A stretch of DNA of 64,000 bases from Deltaproteobacteria bacterium (GCA_011526105.1 WYAZ01000029.1:1-64000), one strand, 5' to 3'; positions 27,150-35,629 are shown, counted from the first letter of the stretch. A program made the numbers and translations. The notes: generated from the letters alone by a model not told the origin.

Positions 27150-28742
27150 TCACTCACCTTCGGGCAATTCGTCTCCCACCGGCAAGTCTGGCGTTCCTTC
27201 GGCCGGGGTCTCGGCTTCGAGTTCAACCGACATCTCGGTGTTCTTGCGCTCATGCACCCGAACGTTCGGATGCCACTTGATGTGGGGACCGTCGATGACC
27301 TTCAGATCGTAGGTGCCGGGCGAAAGTGCGACGCTGCCTTCGCCCTTGAGCTCGGCGGCCGACTTGGCCGCACCCGGCTTGAAGACGAGGATCCTCGCGC
27401 TCGTGACCACGCGCCCGTTCCGAATCGCCTTCACGCTCAGCATTCCGTGGGTCACCTCCAAAGTGCGGAGCAGGCGCTGCCCCCACTGGACCTCGAACGG
27501 ACCGTCGGAAAGGGTGTCGCCGTTGGCGAGCTCGGCGATGATCTCGTAGCGCCCGGGCCACAAGATGTACTCACCATCGAAGTTGGGCTGCCCGGCATCT
27601 TTGCCTCCACCCGCGGAGCGGACACGGATGCTCTGAATCTCCACGCTCCGTCCCGCGCGTTTGACCTCCACCACAAGTCGCGTCGGGTGAAACTTGGCGC
27701 TGTGCTTCGTGTGTCGGCCCTTGTGAACGGTCACGCGTGCCTCTTGCATCTTCACCGGGCTATCGATGTTCGCCTCGATGCGTACTCGGTACTCGCCGGG
27801 TGTGAGCACGACCTGTCCCGGCAAACGAAAGTGACCGAAGTCTTCGGCCGCGCCGGGTAGCCCGATCTTCGCGACCGCCTCGAGTTTGTCGCCCTCGGCC
27901 GAGACGTGGAGGGTGCCGGTCTCGAAGCTCTCCGTCGCCTGGGTCTTCTTGTTCGAGCGTACCCAGACGACCTGACGTTTGGTGGCGAAGTCCGCGGCGG
28001 AGGCTAGGGTCGTCTCTACGACGTATCGCCCTGGGGGGAGATCGACGACCTGACCCGCTTCGACGCGAAGGTCCCGCTTCTTTTCGTTGCGAGGCAGGAC
28101 TTTGATGACCGCCTCGGCGGGCTTGCCGTTCTCTTTGGCCGACACCACGAGTTGTCCGTCCGAGAGGTCTGCCGTGAACGCGGTGAGCTTCCCTTTGGGG
28201 ATGGAGGTGCCTTCGAGCGCCGCCTCGATCACCACAGAGGCATCGACCTTGCCGCTCACGATCAAGTCGTAGCGGCCCGCCGCGATCTCCGCGCTCTGGT
28301 TCGCAGGGAAGGTGTAGAGGGCGGGCTCGTCCTCGTCGGCCTTCGGACGATAGAGGCGAACCTCGGCCGTCACCATCGAACCGTTCCGCTCCGCGCGCAG
28401 GCGGATTCGTGCGGGTTCCAGGTTGAGCGAGGGTGTGCTCGTCTTCTCCGCTGAGACCGAGACTCGATCGATCACGCCCACCAGCCTCGGGCTGCCCTCG
28501 CACTCGACGCGAACTCGGTACTCGCCGGGGGGCACCGTCATCGCTCCGATCCCGCCGAGCGGTTTTGTCCCTTTGAGGCCCTTCTCGATCCGCGTGGCCT
28601 CGAGCGCGCAGTTGTCGCGCGCCCTTCCGAGCACGTTGATCTCCGGATGGAGCGTGCCATTCTTGCCGACCTGCGCCAGGACCTGCGAGCTGCTCGCCCA
28701 ACCCCCGAGGAGCCCTAGAACAATGACAGCAAGCTTCGACAT
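27150..28742 (-). CDS. exported multi-domain beta-sandwich protein
   Basis: 530 residues from the ATG at 28742 (frame open to 28964). A signal peptide (MSKLAVIVLGLLGGWASSSQVLA) is followed by several approximately 90-residue repeated beta units. Each has a motif such as VPPGEYRVRVE, IAAGRYDLIVSGK, LPPGRYVVETT, LTPGEYRVRIEA, LWPGRYEIIAEL and LSPGTYDLKVID; the Gly-Arg/Glu-Tyr turn resembles PEGA/DUF-type carbohydrate- or wall-binding sandwiches. At least six units are visible. Periplasmic or surface location is likely; function unknown. A TAGTCT box (28750-28755) lies 7 bases before the ATG. Confidence 0.82.
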   Translation of the reverse strand: MSKLAVIVLGLLGGWASSSQVLAQVGKNGTLHPEINVLGRARDNCALEATRIEKGLKGTKPLGGIGAMTVPPGEYRVRVECEGSPRLVGVIDRVSVSAEKTSTPSLNLEPARIRLRAERNGSMVTAEVRLYRPKADEDEPALYTFPANQSAEIAAGRYDLIVSGKVDASVVIEAALEGTSIPKGKLTAFTADLSDGQLVVSAKENGKPAEAVIKVLPRNEKKRDLRVEAGQVVDLPPGRYVVETTLASAADFATKRQVVWVRSNKKTQATESFETGTLHVSAEGDKLEAVAKIGLPGAAEDFGHFRLPGQVVLTPGEYRVRIEANIDSPVKMQEARVTVHKGRHTKHSAKFHPTRLVVEVKRAGRSVEIQSIRVRSAGGGKDAGQPNFDGEYILWPGRYEIIAELANGDTLSDGPFEVQWGQRLLRTLEVTHGMLSVKAIRNGRVVTSARILVFKPGAAKSAAELKGEGSVALSPGTYDLKVIDGPHIKWHPNVRVHERKNTEMSVELEAETPAEGTPDLPVGDELPEGE

Positions 28743-28749
28743 GCGCGGC

Positions 28750-28755
28750 AGACTA
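28750..28755 (-). promoter_or_regulatory. -10-like box for the exported beta-sandwich gene
   Basis: TAGTCT on the minus strand, 7 bases before the ATG at 28742; back to back with the promoter of the divergent gene. Confidence 0.45.
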
Positions 28756-28761
28756 GCAAAC

Positions 28762-28790
28762 TTGAGGGAAAGCCTCGACCGAGCGACAAT
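28762..28790 (+). promoter_or_regulatory. promoter of PEGA membrane protein gene
   Basis: TTGAGG-N17-GACAAT, with a GTG codon 7 bases after the -10 box. Confidence 0.5.
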
Positions 28791-28797
28791 CCGTTTC

Positions 28798-29310
28798 GTG
28801 GCCGGGGACCAAGACTCGACGAGTTCGGCCCCCGAGCCCTCGCCCGAGCCGTCGTCCGAGGGTCGAGACGCACCCTCCTTCAAGGGACGTCCCAACATCG
28901 AGATATGGGCCCGGGAGAGCATGCGCCGTTCCCTCGAGACGTTCTCGGGGTCGGAAGGCTCCATTCGCCGGCGCCTCGTGATCGCGCTCTCCTACCTCGC
29001 GATGTTCGGTCTCGGCATGTTCGCCCACCAGAGCCTCTGCGAGGTGCCCCAGGTCGAGACCCGGCTCGGGGTCCTGGCCATCCACTCCAAGCCCGAAGGT
29101 GCTGCGGTCTGGATCAACGGCCACGCGCTCGAAGGTGACGAGCCCGGCTCTGCCGCTCAAACCCCGATCCCGGCGGTGACCAATCTACAGTATGGCATCG
29201 ACTACACCGTGCGCATCGAGAAGGCAGGTCATCGTCCTTGGACGCAGACGGTTCGGATGAGCGCGGAGATCGACGGCCGTCGCATCGAGGCCGAACTGGA
29301 GCCCGAGTGA
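28798..29310 (+). CDS. single-pass membrane protein with PEGA domain
   Basis: The frame opens at 28423 and has ATG codons at 28723 and 28741. Codon use becomes typical only from about 28798, where a GTG follows a good promoter by 7 bases; that gives 170 residues. A cytoplasmic acidic Ser/Pro/Glu-rich N-terminus precedes one membrane helix (about 66-84, LVIALSYLAMFGLGMF) and a C-terminal PEGA-like domain (GVLAIHSKPEGAAVWINGHAL ... YTVRIEKAGHRPW). PEGA domains are extracytoplasmic and often found with kinases. Its TGA overlaps the GTG of the ABC ATPase gene. Confidence 0.75.
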   Translation: MAGDQDSTSSAPEPSPEPSSEGRDAPSFKGRPNIEIWARESMRRSLETFSGSEGSIRRRLVIALSYLAMFGLGMFAHQSLCEVPQVETRLGVLAIHSKPEGAAVWINGHALEGDEPGSAAQTPIPAVTNLQYGIDYTVRIEKAGHRPWTQTVRMSAEIDGRRIEAELEPE

Positions 29311-30065
29311 GTCTGATTGAGCTTCGGCATGTTCGAAAGGCCTTCGGCGACAACCGCATCTTCGAGGACGTGAGCCTCGCGATTCGTGCGGGCGAGAAGC
29401 TGACGCTCATCGGCGGCTCCGGCACAGGCAAATCCGTGCTTCTCAAGCTGCTCATCGGCCTTTTGGCCCCGGACGAAGGCGAGATCTGGTTCGATGGCGA
29501 GCGCATCGACGAGTTCAACGAAGACGCCTTCATCAAGGTGCGAAGACGGATCGGCATGCTCTTTCAAGGGGCCGCGCTCTTCGATTCCATGAGCGTGTAC
29601 GAGAACGTTGCCTACGGATTGGCGGAGCAGGGTGAGATGGACGAGCCGGCGATGCGCGCGCGTGTCGCGGAGGTCCTCGAGTGGGTCGGGCTCCCCGGGA
29701 TCGAGGATCGGCGTCCGGCCGAGCTCTCCGGGGGCATGAAGAAGCGCGTGGGCCTCGCGCGGGCGGTGGCGCCGGGGCCGGAGGTCCTGCTCTACGACGA
29801 ACCCACCACCGGGCTCGACCCCATCAACGTCCTTCGGATCTCGGAGCTCATCATCGAGCTCAATGCCCGGCTCGGCATGACGAGCATCGTCGTCACCCAC
29901 GACATGCCCTCGGCCTTCCTCATCTCAGACCGGATCGCCGTCCTCCTCGATAAACGCATCGCGCTCGTGGACACCGTGGAGGGGGTCCAAAATGCCGAAG
30001 ACCCCCGCATCCACGAGTTCGTGCACGCCATGACCGACGCGCCTCGCCGGACCGCTGGTCGCTGA
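29307..30065 (+). CDS. ABC transporter ATP-binding protein, MlaF/Ttg2A type
   Basis: 252 residues from a GTG overlapping the preceding stop (GTGA). Walker A GGSGTGKSV, Q-loop MLFQGAALFDSMSVYENVAYGL, signature LSGGMKKRVGLARAV, Walker B EVLLYDEPTTGLDPI and the switch His in VVTHD are all present, so it should be an active ATPase. The FQGAALFDS and SGGMKKR patterns are those of MlaF, which energises retrograde phospholipid transport at the outer membrane. The expected permease (MlaE) and substrate-binding (MlaD) genes are not in this window. Confidence 0.9.
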   Translation: MSLIELRHVRKAFGDNRIFEDVSLAIRAGEKLTLIGGSGTGKSVLLKLLIGLLAPDEGEIWFDGERIDEFNEDAFIKVRRRIGMLFQGAALFDSMSVYENVAYGLAEQGEMDEPAMRARVAEVLEWVGLPGIEDRRPAELSGGMKKRVGLARAVAPGPEVLLYDEPTTGLDPINVLRISELIIELNARLGMTSIVVTHDMPSAFLISDRIAVLLDKRIALVDTVEGVQNAEDPRIHEFVHAMTDAPRRTAGR

Positions 30066-30099
30066 AGTAGGGCCTCCTCCTACCCGAGCGGACAGATAT

Positions 30100-30128
30100 T
30101 TGCTTGGTCGTCTCGCTCGGCATAACCT
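30100..30128 (+). promoter_or_regulatory. promoter of small Cys-rich lipoprotein gene
   Basis: TTGCTT-N17-TAACCT; the gene also has a Shine-Dalgarno GGAGG at 30153-30157, so this one is leadered. Confidence 0.5.
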
Positions 30129-30163
30129 GGCCAAGTTGGGGGGCGCCCCGACGGAGGATTTCG

Positions 30164-30511
30164 ATGTCCCGTATCTCGAAGATGATCGCCGTGCTCGGAG
30201 TGGCCCCATTTCTTTGGCTCGCCGCTTCTTCGTGCGGCAATGAGTGCAACCGCGCGGCGGACTGCGAGTTCTCGAACCAAGTCTGTTACAAGGGCACCTG
30301 CACCCGTCCCGCGCTGACCAGCGACGCGCGCAAATGCGCGAGCGACAACGACTGCAACCCCGGTGGCGGCGAAGAGCTGCGTTGTATCTCGGGGGTGTGT
30401 CGTCTCTATGAACTCGGCATGACCACCACCCCCGACTCGGGCGTGGGACCCACGGACGGTCCGCTTGCCGACAGCGGCCCTGGGCCCGGCGACGCCGGCC
30501 CGACCGACTGA
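30164..30511 (+). CDS. small Cys-rich lipoprotein
   Basis: 115 residues; start at 30164 because GGAGG lies 6 bases upstream and a lipoprotein signal (FLWLAASSC) follows. The frame upstream to 30104 is not coding. The mature part has two Cys-rich segments (CGNECNRAADCEFSNQVCYK and CASDNDCNPGGGEELRCISG), each matching the CxxxDC...QVC pattern common in myxobacterial surface lipoproteins, then a DSGVGPTDGPLADSGPGPGDAG linker to the end. Function unknown. Confidence 0.8.
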   Translation: MSRISKMIAVLGVAPFLWLAASSCGNECNRAADCEFSNQVCYKGTCTRPALTSDARKCASDNDCNPGGGEELRCISGVCRLYELGMTTTPDSGVGPTDGPLADSGPGPGDAGPTD

Positions 30512-30560
30512 TTCTCCCTCTTCCTCTCCAGAACCCAATCGATCCTCTCCCTCTCGGGTC

Positions 30561-30596
30561 GTGACCGTGGCCGTGAACGTGAACGTGGCCGTCATC
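30561..30596 (+). repeat. GTGNNC hexanucleotide array, left arm
   Basis: Six units in phase: GTGACC, GTGGCC, GTGAAC, GTGAAC, GTGGCC, GTCATC. A 21-base stretch of this arm is the reverse complement of part of the array at 30769-30804. Confidence 0.75.
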
Positions 30597-30768
30597 GGGA
30601 AACGTGTGTCGTGGGCCTCGTCCGGTGCAACCGGGAACATCGGTGACACCTGCCATGGGCCCCTCCGGAGGAGCCATGCCCCGGAAAGTGAGCTGACTGA
30701 TGGATGCCAAAATGGAGTTCATCGCTGGCATGAATCCGCGCGAACGGATGACCGACCTCGTTCCGATC

Positions 30769-30804
30769 GTTCACGGCCACGTTCACGTTCACGTTCACGG
30801 CCGC
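30769..30804 (-). repeat. GTGNNC hexanucleotide array, right arm (inverted)
   Basis: Read on the minus strand: GCGGCC, three GTGAAC, GTGGCC, GTGAAC. Complementary to the left arm about 170 bases away, so the spacer RNA could fold into a long stem. Confidence 0.75.
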
Positions 30805-30825
30805 GCGTCCGAACGGAGATGCGTT

Positions 30826-33195
30826 CTAGTTCACCGCGAGGTCGGCGCAGCACCTAAACCCGTAGGTCGCGGACGCTTCCGCGGGCTCCGCATAATTGTC
30901 CTGCGTGGTGCAGGCGAGACCGGCTGCGTTGGAGTCGTATCCGCCACCCGCGAGTCCGCGCCGCTTGCCCTCGAGGTATGAGGTCCGGTTCCACTCCCAG
31001 AGATTGCCGCTGATGTCGTAGGCGCCAAAGGGACTCACGCAACCGAAGGCTCCGGCCCGCATGTCGGCGGTGGTGGCGGTGATGATCATGGCGCCGGTCT
31101 CGACCGGGCCGCGCCGAAGCGCGCCGTAGCCGTTGCACTCATCGGAGTCGAATCGGTCGCCATACGGATAGGTGTAGTCTTCGGCCCCGCGGCAGGCGCT
31201 CAGCCACTCGGTGTCGGAGCACAAGCGCTTGCCTGCGTTCTCGCAAGCGGCTCTCGCCTGCCACCAGCTCACTCCTCGCACCGGGTTCGCAAAGCGCACC
31301 GAGGCCGCGACCAGCGTGGTCGATCCGTCTCCGTTCGGCCCGGCGTTACTTTGGTCCGCGTTTCCGAGCACGCCGGAGGCCGCCGAGGCCTCGAAGCGAT
31401 CCACGCAGAACGCCGGCAGGCCTCGGAGAGAGCTCACCACGATCATGTCTTCCGGGTGGTCGGGGCAGGGCGTGCCGATGACCGGTGGTGGATCGCGATC
31501 CGGGACTTCGGGAATGTCGCTTCCGCAGGCGACGAAGAGGACCCCGAGAAGCGCCAGGAGCCATCGCCTTCGGCTTCGAAGCCCGAGCCCGACGAAGAGC
31601 CCCAGCGCGACGAGCCACGGGAATCCGGACGCGCTCGCGTCGACCGCGCGACAGCCGCCGCCGCCGTAGAGGAAGAACCGAGGCCCGCATCGATCGCGCG
31701 CCACCAAGGGTACGGTGGTCATCATGGTGAACGGGACTCCGCCTTCGACCGCCGCGCTCACCGAGGCGGTGAGGGTCAGCTCTCCGCCTTCGGGCAGAGG
31801 GCACTCGGTCTGCACGAGCAGCACGAGGTCCGAGACCTCTCCGTGGCGCACCGACAGGTTCTCGACGACCAAGCGCCCCGCGCCAAACGCGCCTCCGCTC
31901 GGTTCGGAGGTGACGGTGGCGCCATCGGGCTCGCGCACAATCTCGTACGCGGTGACGATCGAGGGGAGGTCGGCTTCCACGCGCACCCCGGTCGCGCGGA
32001 GGTTGCCGGTGTTGCTGATCGCGTAGGCCACGCGCAGCGGATCACCCGGGAAGTACTCCGGCAGAAGCTGTCCGTTCTCGGTCTTCACCTCGATGCGAGA
32101 GTCGACGCGCAGCTCGGGCAAGAAGACGTCGATACCGACGATGACGTACGCAAGACCGATGAGCTCTCCGCGCTGGTTGTTCTGCGCCGCGGGTGTGGTG
32201 ATCTCTACCGTCAGCTCCTCGTCGCCCGCCAATAGGGCCGAGGTGATGTCGAATTGATCGATGTCGGTACCGGGCTCGTTTCGGCGCGCCGGATCAACTG
32301 TGTTGATGGTGCGGTTGAAGATGTCGTTCGGCGGGTTGACCGAGTCGGTGAGCGCCAAGCGACGAGCGGGGTCCGAGCCGCTCACCCGAATGCGCTCCGC
32401 GCCGGCGAGGTTTTGGCCCATCGCGCAGTCTTGCGGACCTGGATGGCAGTCCCCTTCCATCGCGTAGAAGGTGAGGCCGCCGGACGGGACCGGCGAGACG
32501 ATGAAGCCTCCGAGCTCGAGGCTCACGGTGGAGCCGAGCACGGTCTGCATGCCGTCGAACAACGCGATGGTTCGTGGCGGAAGGCGTGACTCCTCGAAGA
32601 CGAGGACGATGGAGAAGGACGCATTGGCCGCGGTGTGGCGCGGCTCTCCGCCTTGGTCGTAGAAGATGTCCGCTGCGAAGTCGCGCACCTGATACAGACC
32701 ATCGAGCTGGCCACCGGCGTTCTTCAGGACCTCGGTGATGTCCGCGCGCGCGGTGTAGAAGACGACCTCCGGGAAGCCGGTGATGGCCCCCGAGTTGTAG
32801 ATCTCGTCCGCGGCGACGGAGACGAAGGTGTCGGTGCCCGGCACGCGCAAGGAGACCTCGGGATCGGGGATGTCGTTGCCGTCGCCATCCAGAAACAGCG
32901 AGCCGCCATAGTAGAGGAACGCCTGCAGAAGGTTAGCCCGACCCGGGATTCGAAAGGCTTCGACCGAAACCTCCGAGACCATGAGGAGCTCATCGGGCCG
33001 GTCGTCGTTCGGATCATTGCTGACCCCGAAGGAGGCGCCGGTGGCGAAGAAGTCGACGGTTCCGGTGTACGAGGTGAATCGGTCGACGCAGTCGGGGTCG
33101 CCGGGCTGCGTGCAGATCGCCTCCGCGCGCGGGGCGGCCATCACCAGGAAGGTGGCCCCGAGGAGAGCGACGAGGGGACGCCCGTGTGTCAGCAT
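30826..33195 (-). CDS. exported MYXO-CTERM-type protein continuing in frame into an FGE-family lipoprotein-like module
   Basis: 789 residues from the ATG at 33195 (frame open to 33534). Signal peptide ends APRAEA. Residues 30-355 are a secreted strand-rich domain; 365-500 are DUF11-like (AYAISNTGNLRATGVRVEADL). Residues 511-544 read GGGGC, a 15-residue hydrophobic helix, then RSRRR: a MYXO-CTERM-like sorting tail, which normally ends a protein. Here the frame runs on without a stop into WLLALLGVLFVAC (Cys557), a lipoprotein-type signal. A formylglycine-generating-enzyme/sulfatase-modifying fold follows (575-789; GVSWWQARAACENAGKRLCSDTEWLSAC, SGNLWEWN, GFRCC). No ATG, GTG or TTG lies in frame between the two halves. 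Confidence 0.85.
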   Translation of the reverse strand: MLTHGRPLVALLGATFLVMAAPRAEAICTQPGDPDCVDRFTSYTGTVDFFATGASFGVSNDPNDDRPDELLMVSEVSVEAFRIPGRANLLQAFLYYGGSLFLDGDGNDIPDPEVSLRVPGTDTFVSVAADEIYNSGAITGFPEVVFYTARADITEVLKNAGGQLDGLYQVRDFAADIFYDQGGEPRHTAANASFSIVLVFEESRLPPRTIALFDGMQTVLGSTVSLELGGFIVSPVPSGGLTFYAMEGDCHPGPQDCAMGQNLAGAERIRVSGSDPARRLALTDSVNPPNDIFNRTINTVDPARRNEPGTDIDQFDITSALLAGDEELTVEITTPAAQNNQRGELIGLAYVIVGIDVFLPELRVDSRIEVKTENGQLLPEYFPGDPLRVAYAISNTGNLRATGVRVEADLPSIVTAYEIVREPDGATVTSEPSGGAFGAGRLVVENLSVRHGEVSDLVLLVQTECPLPEGGELTLTASVSAAVEGGVPFTMMTTVPLVARDRCGPRFFLYGGGGCRAVDASASGFPWLVALGLFVGLGLRSRRRWLLALLGVLFVACGSDIPEVPDRDPPPVIGTPCPDHPEDMIVVSSLRGLPAFCVDRFEASAASGVLGNADQSNAGPNGDGSTTLVAASVRFANPVRGVSWWQARAACENAGKRLCSDTEWLSACRGAEDYTYPYGDRFDSDECNGYGALRRGPVETGAMIITATTADMRAGAFGCVSPFGAYDISGNLWEWNRTSYLEGKRRGLAGGGYDSNAAGLACTTQDNYAEPAEASATYGFRCCADLAVN

Positions 33196-33205
33196 GATCG
33201 CCCCG

Positions 33206-33234
33206 AGCCTATCCAGGGCGGGTTGCGGGTACAA
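33206..33234 (-). promoter_or_regulatory. promoter of the MYXO-CTERM/FGE fusion gene
   Basis: TTGTAC-N17-TAGGCT on the minus strand; ATG 10 bases after the -10 box. Confidence 0.55.
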
Positions 33235-33306
33235 GTTTAGGGCATGTCTCGTGATTCTCGCGTCTTTCGGGTAAACTCTGCGCCTCGAGCCGGGCCTGGG
33301 GGAATT

Positions 33307-33335
33307 TTGATCTGATCCCCGGTCGAGCGTATATG
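33307..33335 (+). promoter_or_regulatory. glycerate kinase promoter
   Basis: TTGATC-N17-TATATG. The -10 box overlaps the first in-frame ATG (33333), so the ATG at 33348 must be the start, with a leader of about 6 bases. Confidence 0.6.
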
Positions 33336-33347
33336 ACGGTGACGCAC

Positions 33348-34715
33348 ATGGGTAAGAGCGCGCTTTCAGAGGAGCTCGTCGAGATCTACCGAGACGCCTT
33401 GGAAGCTGCCCACGCCGGTAAGGCGGTGGAATCGCGTCTACAAGTCTCGAGTGGAGCCATCCGGGCCGGCCGACGAGCCATCGCACTCGATCGTGTCGAA
33501 CGCGTGGGGGTGGTTGCCATCGGCAAGGCTGCACCAGCCATGGCGGAGGCGGTGCCCGACGCCATCAAAGAGAAGATGAGCTTCGGGCTCATCCTAACCA
33601 AGGATGGGTACGCGCGCCCGGTCGAAGGCTTCGAGGTTCGAGAGGCCGGGCATCCCGTTCCCGATCGCCGCTCCTGGCGAGCGACCGACGAAGTGATCGA
33701 AGCGGTGTCGGAACTCGCGGACGAGGACCTGCTGCTCGTGCTCGTGTCGGGCGGCGCCAGCGCGCTGCTCTTCTCACCGATCCCCGAGGTGGGTTTTCAA
33801 GACGCCGTCGACATCAATCAAGCCATGATCACGAGCTCGATGACCATCGAGCAGATCAACAGCGTTCGCTCGCACATCTCGCGCGTGAAGGGTGGTCGTC
33901 TCGCAGCCATCGCTGCGCCGGCTTCCGTCCTCACGCTCGCGCTCTCCGATGTCTGGGGCGACAAGCTCCCTTCCATCGGCAGCGGTCCCACCGTCGCAGA
34001 TCCCACGCGCTTCAAAGACGCGATCACCGGCCTCAAGAAACATCACGTCTGGGATGAGACGCCGGAGAGCATTCGAGAGTTCCTCGAAGCGGGAAATCGC
34101 GGCGAAGTGCCGGAGTCACCCAAGCCGGGTGATCCGCGGCTCTCCCGCGCTTTTGCCGCTGTCGTGGGCGGCCCTCGTACCCTGCTTCGTGCCGCCGCTC
34201 GTTCGGCCCGTGCCAAGGGCCTCCGGGTCCGTTGCGCCACGCGGCCCATCGACGGACCCATCGATGACCTCGTCGAGAAGTACATCGCGCGTGCGGGTTC
34301 CATGGTGCGCAGCGGAACAGGCCGTGAGGTCTTCGTGGCGGTCGGTGAGCCGACGGTCGCGATTCCCAAGGAACTCCGAAAGAGCGGCAAGATAGGAGAG
34401 GGCGGCCGGAGTCAGCATCTCTGCTTGCTGATGGCGAAGGCCATGGCCAGCGACGATCACATGGCCTTTCTCTCGGCCGGTACGGACGGCACCGACGGTC
34501 CGAACACTGGCGCCGGTGGGGTGGTGGACGGGCACACTGTGGCGCAGCTCGAGGCCGCGAACATCAAGATCGACGACGCCATCGCTCGCTACGACAGCTT
34601 CACGGCGCTCGGTAAGGTTGGCCTTCGCATCGACACCGGACCCACCGATACCAACGTCACGGATCTTCATCTGCTCGCGGTCGAAGGCAAGACCTCCTCC
34701 GGGCGCAAGAAGTAA
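33348..34715 (+). CDS. glycerate 2-kinase (DUF4147/MOFRL family)
   Basis: 455 residues. Converts D-glycerate to 2-phosphoglycerate with ATP, feeding serine-cycle or glycolate carbon into glycolysis. Family features are VVAIGKAAPAMAEA, REAGHPVPDRRS, LLVLVSGGASALLFSP, HISRVKGGRLA, LALSDVWGD, SIGSGPTVADPT and the C-terminal MOFRL-domain SAGTDGTDGPNTGAGGVVD. Length matches bacterial GckA/TtuD enzymes (420-460). The start is placed at the second Met because the promoter overlaps the first. The following kinase-like gene is 11 bases downstream. Confidence 0.92.
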   Translation: MGKSALSEELVEIYRDALEAAHAGKAVESRLQVSSGAIRAGRRAIALDRVERVGVVAIGKAAPAMAEAVPDAIKEKMSFGLILTKDGYARPVEGFEVREAGHPVPDRRSWRATDEVIEAVSELADEDLLLVLVSGGASALLFSPIPEVGFQDAVDINQAMITSSMTIEQINSVRSHISRVKGGRLAAIAAPASVLTLALSDVWGDKLPSIGSGPTVADPTRFKDAITGLKKHHVWDETPESIREFLEAGNRGEVPESPKPGDPRLSRAFAAVVGGPRTLLRAAARSARAKGLRVRCATRPIDGPIDDLVEKYIARAGSMVRSGTGREVFVAVGEPTVAIPKELRKSGKIGEGGRSQHLCLLMAKAMASDDHMAFLSAGTDGTDGPNTGAGGVVDGHTVAQLEAANIKIDDAIARYDSFTALGKVGLRIDTGPTDTNVTDLHLLAVEGKTSSGRKK

Positions 34716-34726
34716 TCGGAGGCGAA

Positions 34727-35575
34727 GTGGGCTACGTTTGGCCGCTCCAACTTCGCGACGAAGCAGGCACTGAGTGGGCCGGAGTCCATCGGCCCGAGCT
34801 CTCGGACCTCGCGGAGCTCTTTTCGCATCTCCTTCGTCTTCCCGAGTCCGACGAACTCTCGGCCCAGGACTGGCGACAGTCTTTGCCGGCTGGCGCGATC
34901 TTCCTTCGCAGCCTCGGTCCTCGAACCGCCCAGATCGTCCTTCGCGCTGGGTCCGTGACCGACCTCGTGGTCAAATCGGTCTCTCCAGAGAGCGCCGCGT
35001 GGTGGCGGTTCTCGGGCGCAGGGCGCCGCTCGCCCTCGTTTCGAGCCTTTCGATGGGCGCATCGACTGCGGGCTTTTGGCATCGAGGCGCCTCGCCCGCT
35101 GGGGTATCTAGAGCGAGCCCGCTCGCCCGCACGGTATCGGAGCTTTCACGTCACCGAGCACATCGAGGCCCTGAGCCTCTTGGCCCTCGCCGAGGAGCGA
35201 CTGGCTCCGGTGGTGGAGCAGGGGCCGGGCGGGCTCCTCGAGCGGCGTGCGCGTCTCTTCGCTCTCGGCCGCGTCCTCGCCGACCTCGAGTCGCTCGGGG
35301 TGGATCTCGGGGTGGTCGAGCCGGATCAGCTTCTGTGGGATGGTCGCAGCTGGAGGCCGGCCGGCCTATCCCCGCCGAGTCGGAACTCGAGTGCGCCGGA
35401 ATCCGGTTTGGCCTCGTTTCTCGAGCGCTCGAGCCCGGGTCGGCGGCAGAGCCGGACCGACCAGCTCAGGGTCTTGAGTGCCTTCGTGCAGCGTTCGGGG
35501 GGCTCGCAGCGAGCAAAACGCCATCTGATGGCCGGCTTCGATGAATCCCGCGCCGCCGCGGCGACCGCAGAGTGA
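34727..35575 (+). CDS. lipopolysaccharide-kinase-like protein (Kdo/WaaP family)
   Basis: 282 residues from a GTG preceded by GGAGG. The central part resembles the Kdo/WaaP-type kinase fold: a beta strand with Lys (DLVVKSV), RWAHRLRAFGIEAPRPLGYLE, RYRSFHVTEHIE and a late LGRVLADLESLGVDLGVVEPDQLLWDG, where the usual HxDLxxxN catalytic loop would lie. That loop is poorly conserved (DLGVVEPDQ), so activity is doubtful. Probably acts on a lipid-A or glycan core sugar, or is a pseudokinase. Cotranscribed with glycerate kinase. Confidence 0.65.
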   Translation: MGYVWPLQLRDEAGTEWAGVHRPELSDLAELFSHLLRLPESDELSAQDWRQSLPAGAIFLRSLGPRTAQIVLRAGSVTDLVVKSVSPESAAWWRFSGAGRRSPSFRAFRWAHRLRAFGIEAPRPLGYLERARSPARYRSFHVTEHIEALSLLALAEERLAPVVEQGPGGLLERRARLFALGRVLADLESLGVDLGVVEPDQLLWDGRSWRPAGLSPPSRNSSAPESGLASFLERSSPGRRQSRTDQLRVLSAFVQRSGGSQRAKRHLMAGFDESRAAAATAE

Positions 35576-35629
35576 AACCGACACCGGTGCCCTTCCACTT
35601 CCGTCGAAAGCAGTACAAAATCCCGGCCA

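Larger units (their letters stand above)
30512..30825. other. 314-base spacer between convergent genes with inverted hexamer arrays
   Basis: No supported gene. It holds two GTGAAC-type hexanucleotide arrays in opposite orientation near its two ends. A frame from 30700 has no coding character beyond the repeats. Confidence 0.7.

Noticed and set aside
30561-30804. CRISPR-like array
   Set aside because: The repeats are 6 bases and contiguous with no spacers, and there are no cas genes.
30700-30981. 93-residue frame in the 30.5-30.8 kb spacer
   Set aside because: It is only the translation of the hexamer array (VHVHVHG-type) running into the antisense of the next gene.
31346-31804. Separate FGE gene starting at the out-of-frame ATG near the junction
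   Set aside because: That ATG reads an Arg/Gly/Pro-rich frame without a signal peptide or FGE motifs, so the in-frame fusion reading is kept.
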